Assembly: GCA_963662155.1 (NCBI GenBank)
Contig: OY759274.1
Coordinates: forward strand, 23,785,122-23,849,121
Length of the DNA stretch: 64,000 nt
Direction: 5' to 3'
Source: Lamellibrachia columna
Lineage: Eukaryota > Annelida > Polychaeta > Sabellida > Siboglinidae
Positions 26,001-41,000 of this stretch are shown piece by piece (position 1 is the stretch's first letter; every line of letters starts with the position of its first letter). Below the pieces are notes generated by a model that made no database searches, had not been told where the DNA came from, and worked only from the letters and a program-made list of their open reading frames with translations. The position numbers were made by a program, and so were the translations under genes.

Positions 26001-29000
26001 CGTCAGCGCCCCTGACACTACAGGCCAACTCGGAGGAGGACCTTCGACTGTGGCTGAATGCAATGGATGGCAAAGAACCAGTAAGTATCACCCGTTGGTC
26101 CTTTGTGTTTTAGCTCTACGGCTTGTCAGTTATTTGGTTCACATATATTGTGTATACAACATTAGGATTTGTTGGTTGGTCAACAAAGTTCAGGAAAAAT
26201 ATGTATGATCGATATGCTTTTTTGATACAGTTTGATCACCAAATAGATAAATGGATCCGCATTTTTTTTTATTTGATTTTTATGTAAAGGTCTTAATTTT
26301 TTGTACTGGTTTTAAAAAGGTCTTATAAAGGTTTTAAATTTTATTAGCGGAAAACAATCAGAAATGGCTCTTTTAATCAATGGCTATGACTGATTACATT
26401 TTACGTGGAACTGCTGACATATATGACCACCGACGTGACCCAGCTAACATTGTTCCTGATGCAGGAACTAACAGTTACCTAGGCATAGGACTATCTGTAC
26501 TTATCCTAGAATGTCCAATTTGAGATGATTGGTGTTGTTTAAGTAGTTTCTTGTTTTGCAGATTTATAGCAACACACCAAACAGCCGGCACGAATTTGAC
26601 AGTAAGTGTCGCAGTTGAATAAATAGTTAAATAAATAGTTAAGTTGTAGAAGGCATATCCTCCCCTTAATCTTTGAACAATGTAGCTCCTGTTTCATGCT
26701 CTGTACAACAGTTATAATGTATTTGTAGTCGATCTTATCAAGCCATATTTACAGATTACTTTCAAGACAAGGTTTGTGCTTTGCTGTGCCTCACTTCAAT
26801 TAGCTTACCTCCTCTGTCAAGTCTTTGAATCTTGGAATGATGGAGAAAAAAAATGTCCAGACCTGTTAGTCTCTGTTCTTCACAAGTAAACTCAAAATGT
26901 GTGCTTGTGAAGAACATCACTCATAAATGTGCTCATGCCGTTAGCTACACTCGTCTACAACCTCTCCTGACGAATACGCTTCAGTGAATACTTGCCAACT
27001 CTTATAATTTACAATGCAATAATACAATACAAAAACTTAAACTCAGCAACACACGAAAACAATAGGGTTAGACTGTTTGTAATCGGTTTAATAATTCTAG
27101 TCGTAAACAGTTGGATCGGTACGCTGAGGATTTATGGAGGATAAGTGAGTTTAAACAAATGGCCTTTTAGTTGATGACGAGATGTTCCTATATTTCCTGC
27201 TGTCTTAACATTAATAGGGAGTAAGTTCCACAGGGTCGGTGCAGCAACTGAGAAAGCTCTAATTCCGACGTTTGTCTTAACATTGGGAACGAAAAATGGA
27301 TTTGAATTAGATTATCAAAACTGGGCTATCTTGCAGGTGTGAGTAACGGATGTATATATGCTGGTTGCTTGGATTAAACCGCTTGATAGGCAATTGAATA
27401 AATCTTTAAAATGATACCATATCAGACAGAGAGCCAATGAAGTGATTTAAGAAGTGGCGCTTATATGTTTTTTTATTCAATGGTCTTCCGGTATAGGAGA
27501 CACTCCTTTCAGCTTTGTACGTTTAAAAAAAAATTATTCTTTGATATGGCCCACATTTGTCAAATGGATCTTCAGCTCAAAACATGTATCTTAGTTGTGC
27601 GCAGTCAGCTGTGCCAAAGTCTCACGAAATCCAATCAGTATATCCCTGTTTGCACAGCGAGCTCCTTTGAGGGTTTGACACACTTGAACCATATTCAACC
27701 TAATAAGCCAGGGATCAGCAAACTTTTTGGGACGAGGGCCAAAATTTGGAGTGCTCTGTTAAGGCGGGCCAAAGCTTTTAAGCGTGAAAAAACAGTGCAC
27801 AAATACTGCTTTTATTATCTGCTTTGCCAGGCTAAAAATATGGTACTGTACAAGTAGAACATGGAAACATTTTTGAAATAATGCAAGAGAAATCAGCATA
27901 TCTAATGAATGCAGTCAATGCGAAGGATGGTGCTGCATGTTCTTCGACAACTGACCGAACTGTGGGCAGAGCGGAGAGATTGAGAGTCGCAGAAGATCCC
28001 TCAAACGTGTGTCCTTGAGTCGGCACCGGAGGTTGGTCTTGATGTGATTCATGGCTGAGAATCCTGATTCACATGACCATGTGCTGTGAAAAGCACCAAA
28101 AATTTCTGTGCTGCTTCGATCAGCATTGGAAATCGCACAGGCACTTGCGATAGCTGGCTTCATTAAGATGGCTTGAAGTGTCTGTAAACACAGATACTCT
28201 CTTCGTCTCGCTCAAGTATGCATCAAATCGTTTCTTGAACTCCTTCATGCGTTCGTCTTTTCACACATATGCACGGTCAAAGCACTTTTTATGCATCGAA
28301 TCGTAATGCAGTTTCACGTTATAGCGTTTAAAATCAGCAACGCTTTCTCTGCATATCAAACACATCGCTTCTCTTTCCGGAATAATCAAAACGATGTTTT
28401 TTTTATATACGCCATAGTCCTGAGATTCACAAATTCAATGTTAGCTGTGTCAAAGATGACTTGTTATTGAGCGATGTTTCATCCGGGTTTCTGGGAATTG
28501 AGCGTTAGCTTCTGTTATATTAACAGTAGCGCTGCCTAGCGAACATCACTGCAAAGGTGAAGGTTGTTGCTATTAAATGTGTACGAAGTTTACTCTGGCA
28601 AATTGACATTAAGTGAACAACAAAATTAATGCTTCATAATATTTCAAATTCAAACACGTTATTTAGTGCTCATAGAACAACTGGGAAATTGGTACTGAAA
28701 ACAATTATATTGCTGGCATGATCACGCGGGCCAGTTGAAAGCGGGCCGTGGGCCAAATTTGCCAGAGTTTGCAGACCACTGTAATAAGCATACACTATGC
28801 TTGAGCAAAAAATAGGCCATGCAAAATGTCAAGGAATTTCTTATAAGCGTACACCAAAATTTTTTCCCTAGACAATAAGATAACTGTTTAACACTAGTGG
28901 TGTCATTTTACTAGTGTAGAACAATTGAAAAGTGGTGCAAACTGTTTAACACAAGGTGGCGACATTTTTCAGTTGTTCCACACTAGTAAAATTACAATAA

Positions 29001-32000
29001 TTATGGATCCTGCTGATTAAAAAAGGTCATGTATGCTTAATAAGTCGAATATAGTAAATATGAATTTGAAGTTCATCTCACCCACTGCATGTGCCAGTGA
29101 TGTCTTTGTAATATGATTTCATATTTTTCACAACCCTTTTTGAACCTTGTCATTTCAAAGTAAACAGTAACCTCTAACACCACACCATAAATATGTTTGT
29201 ATAATCTCTGCAGCACCTGTCAGCTGTCCTGTAGACACTGTTGTGTTGACCAGTTGTAACAATTTGCCATTCTTGCCCCTGTTGCACTCATTATTCCCCT
29301 TTGGTAAGTATTTGTTTCATATTTGTGAATCAATTTCTTACCTTTGTTCCTGTTTTTTATTTCCTTCCCAACAATGGCTGTTGTGTCTCTTAAGTTTCAG
29401 GTACTTCCTGGTTCACTTGCATGGCTTTATTCAGATCTGCCATATTCTGGTTGAAATCTGTATTTTTTACTTGAAATTCTGTGTAAAGCCTTGTGAATCC
29501 TTAAAAAAATTTATTTGGTTAATCATCATCTATCAGGCTACCAAGTACACCTACATCAAACAAGTCTACCAAATATACCTACATCAAACAAAGTCTATCA
29601 AATATACCTACATCAAACAAAGTCTACCATATATACCTACCAAATATACCTACATCAAACAAAGTCTACCAAATATACTTACATCAAACAAAGTCTACCA
29701 AATATACTTACCAAGTACACCTACATCAAACAAAGTCTGCTAGGTTTTGCCAGTATCGAGTGTCGCCATCTATCAAGCTTCGAAATATATCAAAATCAAG
29801 CAACATCCGCTAGGTTTCGCTAGAAATCTTCATAGCATTTAAAATATTTGTGCTTTGACTGGTAAAAGTTTGACATTCGATTTTATACTTGTGTGATAAA
29901 CACAAGAAAATATGTACTTTATCACAATTTTTCCATTTTAACTAAATCTAAAATCTAAATCTTGGTGTGCAGTTGCCTGGTATGGTGGTACTGTACCTTA
30001 AAAAGTATCTCAAACATTGGCAAGCCCTAAAGTCTCCCACCCACGGACGCCAGAGTAACTTGTTGTCGCACTACCTGTATTTATCGTACTCTAGTACGAC
30101 TCCCGTTACCATCTTTCCAAAGCCAAGTAGCAACATGAGAGAAACATTTGATTCTAACCATAATGGCTGCCTTATCGTTTCTGTAACCATCTGACTTGCC
30201 ACTGTCTTTCTGACCCAAGATATAGATTTATAAAATCTTCTATATTGTGAATAGCTAAAACATTTTGTTTGGAAATTGCCACTTCCATTGTAATCAAAAT
30301 CAAATCAATTAGTTTTCATTGAAATTACAATTACACTTTTAATTTATGTAAGTTAATTACAGTTACACCATTACAGTTACATAATTACAGTTACACCATT
30401 ATAATTACACCATTAAAAATACACTGTTATAGTTACACCATTATAATTACACCATTAAAAATACACTGTTATAATTACAACATGACAACTACAACATTAC
30501 AATTATAACATTACAACTACAACATTCCATTTATGGCATTACATTTACATTATTACATTTACATCATTACAATGGCACCATTGCAATTAAATCATTACAT
30601 TTGCGTCATTATGCAGGACCAATTGTTTATTCCAAAAGTTCACTAAGTATTTGTTAAATGTGTCACGTGTTCATATTCATTAATTTAGATATTTTGTATA
30701 TGTTCAATAAAAATGTGAGTCATAATTGATGTACCATATTCGACCTATTAAGCGTACATGCCCTAATTAGCGTACACCCCTTTTTTAATCAGCAGGATCC
30801 ATAATTGTAATTTGAGCAACTGAAAAGTATCGCCATCTGGTGTTAAACAGTTGGCACCACTTTTCAGTTGTTCTACACTGTCACTAAATTTGGCGTGCAC
30901 TTTTCAGAACAGATTCCATGACATTTTTCCTTGGCCCAATTTTATTTCAAGTCAAGCGTACTGTACGTTTTTTTAGGTCAAATATGGTAATTGTTGCAAT
31001 TACAAAAATCTATTACAATTTATCGCCAAATTTCAAAAACCAGAGTCAGCTACAAATACAGCATTTTACATGTAACGAATCATAATTGCAGACCCAGAAA
31101 CATCTCTTGTTAATTATTTGTTTATGACCCAAGAGAAAGGAATCAGCATCACCATCCATCTGAACTAACCTATTGTATTTGTCTATGTTGACATTGTGGT
31201 AAATTATGACGTTATCATCAGGTCTGCTAGACGATGTTGGGTTCAACTTCATCAAGAAATGCGTCACAGCTATCGAAAACCGAGGTCAGTTCCGCATTTT
31301 TATGCATTTCATGAGCTTTGTACTAGTGTAATGTGGAATTCCAGCTTGGCATTTGCCAAGTGTTTCTGTTGTTTAAACATCCAAAAGTTCAATGACCAAC
31401 CCTACTACTGTATTATTAATTCTTAGATAGCAAACTATATCAAGCCATAAATGTATAATGTGATAATGTTGGGATCAGCATTTTCCAACGTGGCTTGACT
31501 AATAATTCTAAATAAAAATATTAATAGACAAATTGCTTTAAATGGATAACCAGCATGCAACAACATGATATGATTTTCAAAACCGTTTAACAAACTTCCG
31601 TTTAACAGAAATCTCATAGCTAATACATATATCACTTCGCATATACAAAGCAGGGTCACAACGCATTAGACTTTGCATAATAGAATCACTTCAGGGCAGA
31701 GGTATTAAGCAACCGATTCACTTAAGTGGTGCCATTTTAATACATCACGAATAGGGAATGATTCCGTCCCAGCCAATATATATTTAATACAGCGGGAATA
31801 GGGAATGATTCCATCCCAGCCAATACATAGTTAATACAGCTGGATTAAGTAATGATTCCATCCCAGCCAATACATATTTAATACAGCGGGAATAGGGAAT
31901 GATTCCATCCCAGACTATACATATTTAATACAGCAGGAATAGGGAATGATTCCATCCCAGCCAATACACATTTAATACAGCGGGAATATGGAATGATTCC

Positions 32001-35000
32001 ATCCCTGCAGCCAATACATACTTACTACAGCAGGAATAGGGAATGATTCCATCCCAGCCAATACATATTTAATACAGCAGGAATAGGGAATGATTCCATC
32101 CCAGCCAATACATATTTAATACAGCAGGAATAGGGATTGATTCTATCCTTGCAGCCAATACATATTTACTACAGCAGGAATAGGGAATGATTCCGTCCCA
32201 GCCAATACATTTTATTCTATTAAACAGTTGATTCTGTTAAACGTTGCCCACCGTAGTAGCAAGGAAACTGGCAGCTTTATGTTTGACATTTGTTGCAGAC
32301 ACACTATAACGTGAGGACTATGAAGACGCGTTATTTGGTAGTTGCATATTGTGTTTCATATTCTGGTTTAGAAGGTTTCGGTTGACTAAAATAGACTTAA
32401 CATTTGTTTTGATTGACAGGTCTGGAGGAACAGGGCTTGTATCGTGTCGTAGGAGTCAGCTCAAAGATTACCAAACTCACATCAATGGGCCTTGGTAAGT
32501 CATCAAATCAGCTCAAAGATTAACAAACTCACATATATGGGCCTTGGTTAGTCATTGAGTCAGCTTAAAGATTAACAATCTCACATCTATGGGTCTTGGT
32601 AAGTCAACAAATCGAGTCTGCTTAAAGATTAGCAAACTTCTATCTATGGGTCTTGGTAAGTTATTGAATCAGCTTAAATATTAACAAATTCACATCTATG
32701 GGTCTTGGTCAGTCATACAGTCTGCTTAAAGATAAACAAGCTGACATTTATGGGTCTCTGTAAATCAGTGAGTCAGCTTAAAGATTAACAAACTCACATC
32801 TATGGACCTTGGTAAGTCATTCAGTCAGCTTAAAGATTAACAAACTGACATATATGTGTCTCGGTAAGTCAACAAATCGAGTCAACTTAAATATTAACAA
32901 ACTCACATCTGTGGGTCTTGGTAAGTCATACAGTCAGCTTAAAGATTAACTAACTCACATCTATGTGTCTCGGTAAGTCAACAACCACATTAAAACCTTG
33001 GACACTACAGCCAGTTTTAAGTTTTGACTAAAGAACATTGCACATTGTTAGCAGTATTCGCCGTAATTGTTTTTATTTCAAATATTTTTTTTGGTAATCT
33101 TACCCACAACATGTTATCTATACATTTTAACTTAATTTGGCTATGCTTATATATTTTTTATTATCATATAGCTGTGTTATACTACATTTTGTAATAAGTA
33201 TTAGTAATTTGTTTAATATATATGTTTATATAGCAATTCTAGACCTTGTTATTATAACAAAAATACTGTAAAGTGTCACCAGAAACCATGGATCTGTATT
33301 AAATCAAATTTACTATTATTCTGATTCGTAGACAAAGGCAAAGTTGATAAAATTGACTTAGACGACCCAAGGGAGTATGAAGTGAAGACCATTACCAGCG
33401 GTCTGAAAAATTACTTCAGGTATGTGCACTTTCGAGAATGTTACTCTGTGCATAGAATTTGTAGGCATGCTTCAGGCAACATGTAGATTTTATGACATCA
33501 TGTTTGGGTGTACATATGGAAACAACGGTTACGTTTTAATGACATACTCCTGGTCCAAAAAACACACAGAGTACAAGCTACTAGTCATACGCTGTGCGCT
33601 TTACGAAGGCACGCCGGTGTACCTGGCCTTGCTGTTGCACCGTCATACACCACGCCAGTCCCTACGCTCTGCTCACGTATCAACCTCGAATGGTACGGTC
33701 GCCAAGTGTTTGCGTGTGCTGGCCTGACACTGTGGAACACTTTACCAGCCACACTATGGAACTCTGGGAATCGCGCACAGTTAAAAAAAACATTAAAGAC
33801 ATTTTTATTTTCAAACTAATTTCTATGTTTTTTACGATGTAAAGTATATATTTAATTTTCTTTCACAGTTTTTACAACTTTTTTCTGTCTCCCGTTGCAA
33901 TATATAATAAGAAGAATATAATTTCAGTAATGTAATTTTTTACTTACGAAAAGTATTTTATTGTAATCATTTACAGTGATTTCATGCATATTTATAACTA
34001 CGTCATTGACACTTGTCAGTTTAGGCTTATTTAAATTGTAATTGATTACATTACATTACATTTATTGTAATTGAATTCTGCCATGCGATAAAGCCAGTTT
34101 ACACGAGTGATGTTTGCCTGAATTTGTCTGGCGACGTGTTGCATAAAAAGGCGCAACTAAAGTATGTGTGCGTTTAGATGAGCAACATGTCTGACAGCTG
34201 CAACGTGAATCTTAACTTTTGCCACTCCGGATGTGAGCTTTGATGAAAGTCACAACAGGAACACCAGCTGCCAGTCACTTTAAAATCGGTGAGATTGAGA
34301 TCAGTCCCAATTCTCGCCGACATAATCGTGCCAAAAATTTACTTCACCAATTGATCTCACATATCACTGTTAAAAAGTCGAAACAATAGTGCATTTTTAT
34401 TTGCACCATGTCGTTGGTTGGATATGTGTACACTAACTTCTAACACACAAAAATGGACTTATTGCTTTGATTCCTCAACAAATGTGTGGTCGAAGAATCT
34501 AAACAAAGATAGTCCTTGTTCAGGTGTTAAAAGTTAGTATCATGTGGCACTGTTTTGGACAAAAATTGCTCTGTTAACCGTCAATCAGCGTTTTGATGCA
34601 TATACTACTGTTTCAGGACTTTGCCGGAGCCCCTGATGACGTACAAACTGCATGACAGTTTCATAGCAGCTTCAAGTAAGTAGATAGCACTGGGCAAAGT
34701 TCTACACAGATATTCAGTGTCATTTTGTTGTCAAAACATGTCTGGAAATACCAAAATTGCTGCATCTAAGACTTCCAGTATGTGGGGAAGGGAGTTCTCA
34801 ACAAGGGGTAAGTGTATTCCCAGGGGTACATAAGAGGTTGTGCAGGGGGTCTGCGGACGGTTGGTTGAAACTGAGGTCAAGTACAATAATTATGCAACTT
34901 TCTGTTACACATGAAGGAGAAACATCATTTCTGCAACATTAACTCACAGAAAACATCTTCTTTTCATACAAATGATTGTGGTAATGTAATGATTGTGGTA

Positions 35001-38000
35001 ATTTAATGTTTTATATTTTCTAACTGCAGAGAGAGAGTCTCCCACACTGAGGATAAATGACATCCACGAACTAGTCCACCAGCTTCCAGAGCCCAACTTT
35101 GAAATGCTCGATTATCTGGTTGCTCATCTACAGAGGTTCGTCTGGCATCCCACTTGCATGCAATCCAGCACATCATAATAGTCGTTACCCGGAATACCGT
35201 TGTTCAATGCATCGCAGGATCTATTGTTGATGAAAGTACAACTTGTAAATGTGCTTTTTTAACTTTATTAGATAATTTTACTTAATTACATCAACATGTG
35301 CTGAAATTCAGTGCAGCACGGCAAATTTGAAAGATCACACCCATAGGGAATCCCTATCAGAATGTGCGCCTGACTTATGCAACATGTAGCTCATCAAGTG
35401 GAATTAATAGGTATGCCTGATAACTTACGCTTCTGTGATACTATATATGATATTACTATCATGACTCTACTCCCAAAAGTCACCCTTAATTCTTACTATA
35501 GTTCCAAAATTAAAGATTCTGCTGAGATATTTCCAGTGTTGTGGCAGTATGCGTGTGGAGTGAGTGTTTTTCGCACACAGAGTGGCTGACCAGAGGAGTA
35601 CGAATCTGATGACCGTCGTCAACATAGCCGTGTGCTTCGGCCCCACGTTGATGCGCTCACGGGTGGAAACAATGGCAGCAATACTGAACATCAAGTTCTG
35701 CAACATCGTTGTCGAGATCCTCATCGATAACTACGAGAAGGTAAAGACTTGAAACTCACTCTTCAATTGATATAGCCCATCACGAATCAGGTTTGTTGAT
35801 GTTCAAATCTGTGGTGCGCGAATAGTTTCAGTAATATGTGCAGTTGATTGAATAAAAGTGAATACTTTTAGTAAAATCATTGAAAGTATTGACCTTGATC
35901 GTTAGATTTGGTAACTTGCAAAAGTATAAATAGAGTTATGTTATATAGTATGTAATTATGTAATATGCATTATGTAGTATGTAGAGATGAAGCTACCTTT
36001 GCCCTTTTTGCAGAATTTCGACTGGGCGCAATAAAAAATAATTTAATAGTTTGTCCGATGATTTCATCAAAACTAAATTACACATTTGCACAAACCAGCT
36101 AGCATGTCGTAGTGGATGGAGATGTGAGCGTAATCTTTACAGTATTCAATATGTGCCAATGAGTGATTATTGTACAGGCACGTGTCAGTTGGTTTACTAA
36201 TAAATAAAACTCAGTGAGTTTAACTCCTCAACAATTAGCATTCGTCTTGTTTGTTTACTCACCAGCGGTTAATGTTAACTACTAGAAAATACTTGCAAAT
36301 CAGTGTTGTAAACTAATGTTTGTAGTGCCACCTAGAGAATAGCAAAACAATAATTACCTAGTGAATAGCAAAACAATAACCACCTAGTGAATAGTAAAAC
36401 AATAACCACCTAGTGAATAGTAAAACAATAACCACCTAGTGAATAGTAAAACAATAACAACCTAGTGAATAGCAAAACAATAACCACCTAGTGAATAGCA
36501 AAACAATAACCACCTAGTGGATAGCAAAACAATAACCACCTAGTGAATATCAAAACAATAACCACCTAGTGAATAGCAAAACGATAACCACCTAGTGAAT
36601 AGTAAAACAATAACCGCCTAGTGAATAGCAAAACAATAACGACCTAGTGAATAGTAAAGCAATAACTGGTGTGACTCGGCGTGCTTTCCAATACAAACCA
36701 GCGCTAGTTAGTGTTAGTAGCACCACCTAGTGATTGGCGATAGTCCCAATGGATGCTATAAAGGTGGCGTCTTTCCACTAGCGTCCATCCATAAACGTTA
36801 AATTCTCATAACATCAATGCATTTGTAACAAATAACATGAAGAGACTTCCCCTGCACCCCTCTAAATTCACACCTGTTAATAACTATTTTTTAATATATA
36901 AATTTTATGTTGTTGCTATGTTTTGAGGAGTGCATCCTGTGCACATCTACGCTGTTCACATCTACCCTGTGCACATGTATCCTGTGCACATGTATCCTGT
37001 GCACATCTATCCTGTGCACATGTATCCTGTGCACATGTATCCTGTGCACATCTATCCTGTGCACATCTATCCTGTGCACATCTATCCTGTGCACATCTAT
37101 CCTGTGCACATGTATCCTGTGCACATCTACCCTGTGCACATCTATCCTGGGCACATCTATCCTGTGCACATCTATCCTGTGCACATCTACCCTGTGCACA
37201 TCTATCCTGTGCACATCTATCCTGTGCACATCTATCCTGTGCACATGTATCCTGTGCACATCTACCCTGTGCACATCTATCCTGTGCACATCTATCCTGT
37301 GCACATGTATCCTGTGCACATCTACCCTGTGCACATGTATCCTGTGCACATCTATCCTGTGCACATGTATCCTGTGCACATCTATCCTGTGCACATCTAC
37401 CCTGTGCACATGTATCCTGTGCACATCTATCCTGTGCACATCTATCCTGTGCACATCTACCCTGTGCACATCTACCCTGTGCACATCTATCCTGTGCACA
37501 TCTACCCTGTGCACATCTACCCTGTGCAAATCTATCCTGTGCACATCTATCCTGTGCACATCTACCCTGTGCACATCTATCCTGTGCACATCTACCCTGT
37601 GCACATCTACCCTGTGCACATCTATCCTGTGCACATCTATCCTGTGCACATCTATCCTGTGCACATCTATCCTGTGCACATCTACCCTGTGCACATCTAC
37701 CCTGTGCAAATCTATCCTGTGCACATCTATCCTGTGCACATCTATCCTGTGCACATGTATCCTGTGCACATCTACCCTGTGCACATCTATCCTGTGCACA
37801 TGTATCCTGTGCACATCTATCCTGTGCACATCTACCCTGTGCACATCTATCCTGTGCACATCTATCCTGTGCACATCTATCCTGTGCACATCTACTCTGT
37901 GCACATCTACCCTGTGCACATCTATCCTGTGCACATCTACCCTGTGCACATCTACCCTGTGCACATGTATCCTGTGCACATCTATCCTGTGCACATCTAT

Positions 38001-41000
38001 CCTGTGCACATCTATCCTGTGCACATCTATCCTGTGCACATCTATCCTGTGCACATCTATCCTGCAATCATGTTTTAGGTTTCCATTGTGATTTGGCTAT
38101 CACTAATGTCCAATTTGTATTCCTAACTAGGTATTTTGATAAAATAATTGAATTGATTGCATTGCTGTACTTAAATTGTGCATCTGCACATACATTTTAT
38201 TGTCAGTTTCATTATTACCTTTGCTTATCTTGATGTTACGTAACTGTTACTATATAACTATTATTAACTGATACCTGTTTATTATTATTTAACTTCTAAT
38301 GCGTGCAGATATTCAAGAGTGCCCCTGAGGGTGCTGACATCACGAACTCCCGCGTTCTGGGTGGGGCGGTTGCGTCACCCCGCTCCCTGTCACACGCCTT
38401 CCCTCGCGTTGTTGGTAGTGACGCCACAGCACGACTACCCTATATTGCTGACCAGAACAACTACAGCATGGACGGGTCAGACCCAAGTGGTCAGAGCCAG
38501 ACACGGTGGCGGCCCAGCGGTGGCTACTACAGTCAAGTCAATCTCGGTAAGTTGTCTCTTTTTTCTTCCACGCGAACCAGAGACGGTAGTAGTACTTCTC
38601 TGTCCCTGAATATATCGTACACGATGTGCGGAAGTGCGCCAAATCATTTGTGCTTTGTCCCACTTGACGTCTCGGTCAGTCGTGATTTTGAGAAGCAGCC
38701 CAACATCAAAGAGCCATTCAAAGAAATGCCTGTCATTACCTGTCCTATCAGCAACGACTGGTCCACAGCCAATAGTTTGCTTTTATAAATATTGGTTTAT
38801 AAACAATTATGTGTATATTTATTTATCTATTGTTTTATTGTGAGTGAATATGGGAATCTGTGCTATAAAAGAACCATGCATTGTGTATTTATGTTATAAA
38901 TTATGTTCAAATCAGGTGAATTGTAGGTTTGCCTATGTGAGTTTTGCGGATTGATACTTCTATTTATCAGGAGTTTACAATGATCTTCATTAATTGTCTG
39001 AACTCAATGTTATTTGTCATGTTTGAATCTTCAATGCTGTAGTATGTTTAACATCAGAAATGATATAAAATGGGAATTTGAAAAACCACTGTAAATCACC
39101 TGTCTTTCTCACCTCTCTAACTCTCTTTTTCAGCAACACTGAGTTCATTAGTATTTATGACATTTCGGTTGGTTAAAAATGATATTTGTCACACAAAGTG
39201 TGTCGTCCGGTCAAAATTATCCAATGAAAATCGTTGAGTATTCCCTTTAAAGTAAGTCTGATTTGCCGTATTTTCCAGGAGGGGAGAGAACCAGCAGCAC
39301 TAGCAGCAGTACGGAGTCACTCGGCTCGAAGGGTTCCATTTCATGTCAGTTCAATTCACACAACCCCGTCATGTCAGTCTTGTCAACGAACTCCAGCAAG
39401 TCGCCAACACTACGACACAACAATGGCGCCGAGAGATCTGAGTCAATTAGAGGACATGTGCCAAAAGCCGTTAAAGGTACAAACTCTGTCATAAGATCAG
39501 GTTATATAGTTTAACGCTGTTGAAGACTCTAAATAATCAAAGTCCATTTTTGTCTGCACCATGTGGTTTGTTGGATATGAGTCTAATGTACTAACTTATA
39601 ATGCTAAAAATGTACTTTAATTATTTATGCAATCAACAACACAACACAGATATAGAGATATGAAAAGGCCAAATGAATGACGTTTATTGTGGGGATTAAG
39701 TGTAATCCCACTTTTAAAGAAATGTTAAACAAAGAAATATGGGCTCCATAACCCAACGCCAGGCTGACTACGCCCAATGCGAGCCTCCTGAACGTCGAGT
39801 TCAATAGAGCCCACGTTTCAACACATAAAGCAGTAGCAGTATTCCTAGAACAAATAAAAGAAACAACGGCATTACTATTGTCATAGAACACCCTTAAACC
39901 AAATAGCGTGCCCTACATGCTATCACGCAGTCTATGAATACAACTACCTGCTTAAAAATACACTAGCTCTAACTGGAATAACTACAAAGGTGGGGCTAAT
40001 TCGCCCCATTACACGAACAGTTCTAAAATCCAAGGTGGAAGGGAAGCGAGCTGTACCCCCGCATTAAAACCCGTGAACACTTTTGGGAAAGCCAAAACTC
40101 CCATGTCCACTATCGCAAATCAAAAAATGGGAAAGCTTGGAGACATGAACACCCCACTTCCACCAAAGATGTACAATTGCTGCTAACATGTGAACACACA
40201 ACAGGGAGAAAGATGGGGAGAAGGGTGGGACAAACCTGTGAACACACAACAGGGAGAAAGATGGGGAGAAGGGTGGGACAAACCTGTGAACACACAACAG
40301 GGAGAAAGATGGGGAGAAGGGTGGGACAAACCTGTGAACACACAACAGGGAGAAAGATGGGGAGAAGGGTGGGACAAATTTGCAAAGCGCATCCACTCCG
40401 TATGCTTTCACAAAACGAAGTGGCTAGTCCAAGTTTGAAATCTCTAGCGTCGCGCAGCTAGTGCACGCTGATTGGTTCAAAATATGGAGGCAGGCAAACT
40501 GGGTCACAGAGCGCGTCACCCAGCTCTGCTGGAATTAGCATAATAGAATAAATTAGCAATGGAAAAATGTACTTTAATTATTTAGATTCTTCAACATCTG
40601 TCAAGGAATTTAAACAATAAAAGTCCCTTTTTGTGTGTAAGAAGTTAGTGTAATAGACACGTATCCAATCAACCACGTGGGGAAATTCAAAATGGACTTC
40701 CATTGTTTTGACTCTTCAACAGTGCTTAGCTATATCTATTATGACATCTGTCAACAATTCGGATATATGTGGAAAAAATTTATCGGGGTCTGCATTCTTG
40801 GGATGACTTGATGGGCGTATCATTAACATTTGTGAAATTTAACATTATAACAATCAAGTCATTTTTTTTTATTGTGGTTCTTTAAAACACATTTGAGCAG
40901 ATGTTAAAATAGATATAGTTTATACTATGTGACATGATTTTATGATGACATGATCAGGTTTTATACCTTTAATATGATAGTTCTCTGAGATTTAAAGAGA

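Larger units (their letters stand above)
29056..31221 (+). other. GRAF intron 14, last part
   Basis: Holds the 29-bp array, an ATTACA-type tract (30340-30625) and MITE family 2 copy A. No coding signal. Confidence 0.5.
39519..40720. mobile_element. MITE family 1 copy C, split by a retroposon
   Basis: Left end gttgaagactc at 39519, right end gactcttcaac at 40710-40720. The interior is interrupted at 39628-40562. Confidence 0.75.

Noticed and set aside
36891..38233. Five ORFs of 380-436 codons on both strands
   Set aside because: They are frames through a 15-bp repeat whose length is a multiple of three. No homology, and the region is inside a GRAF intron.
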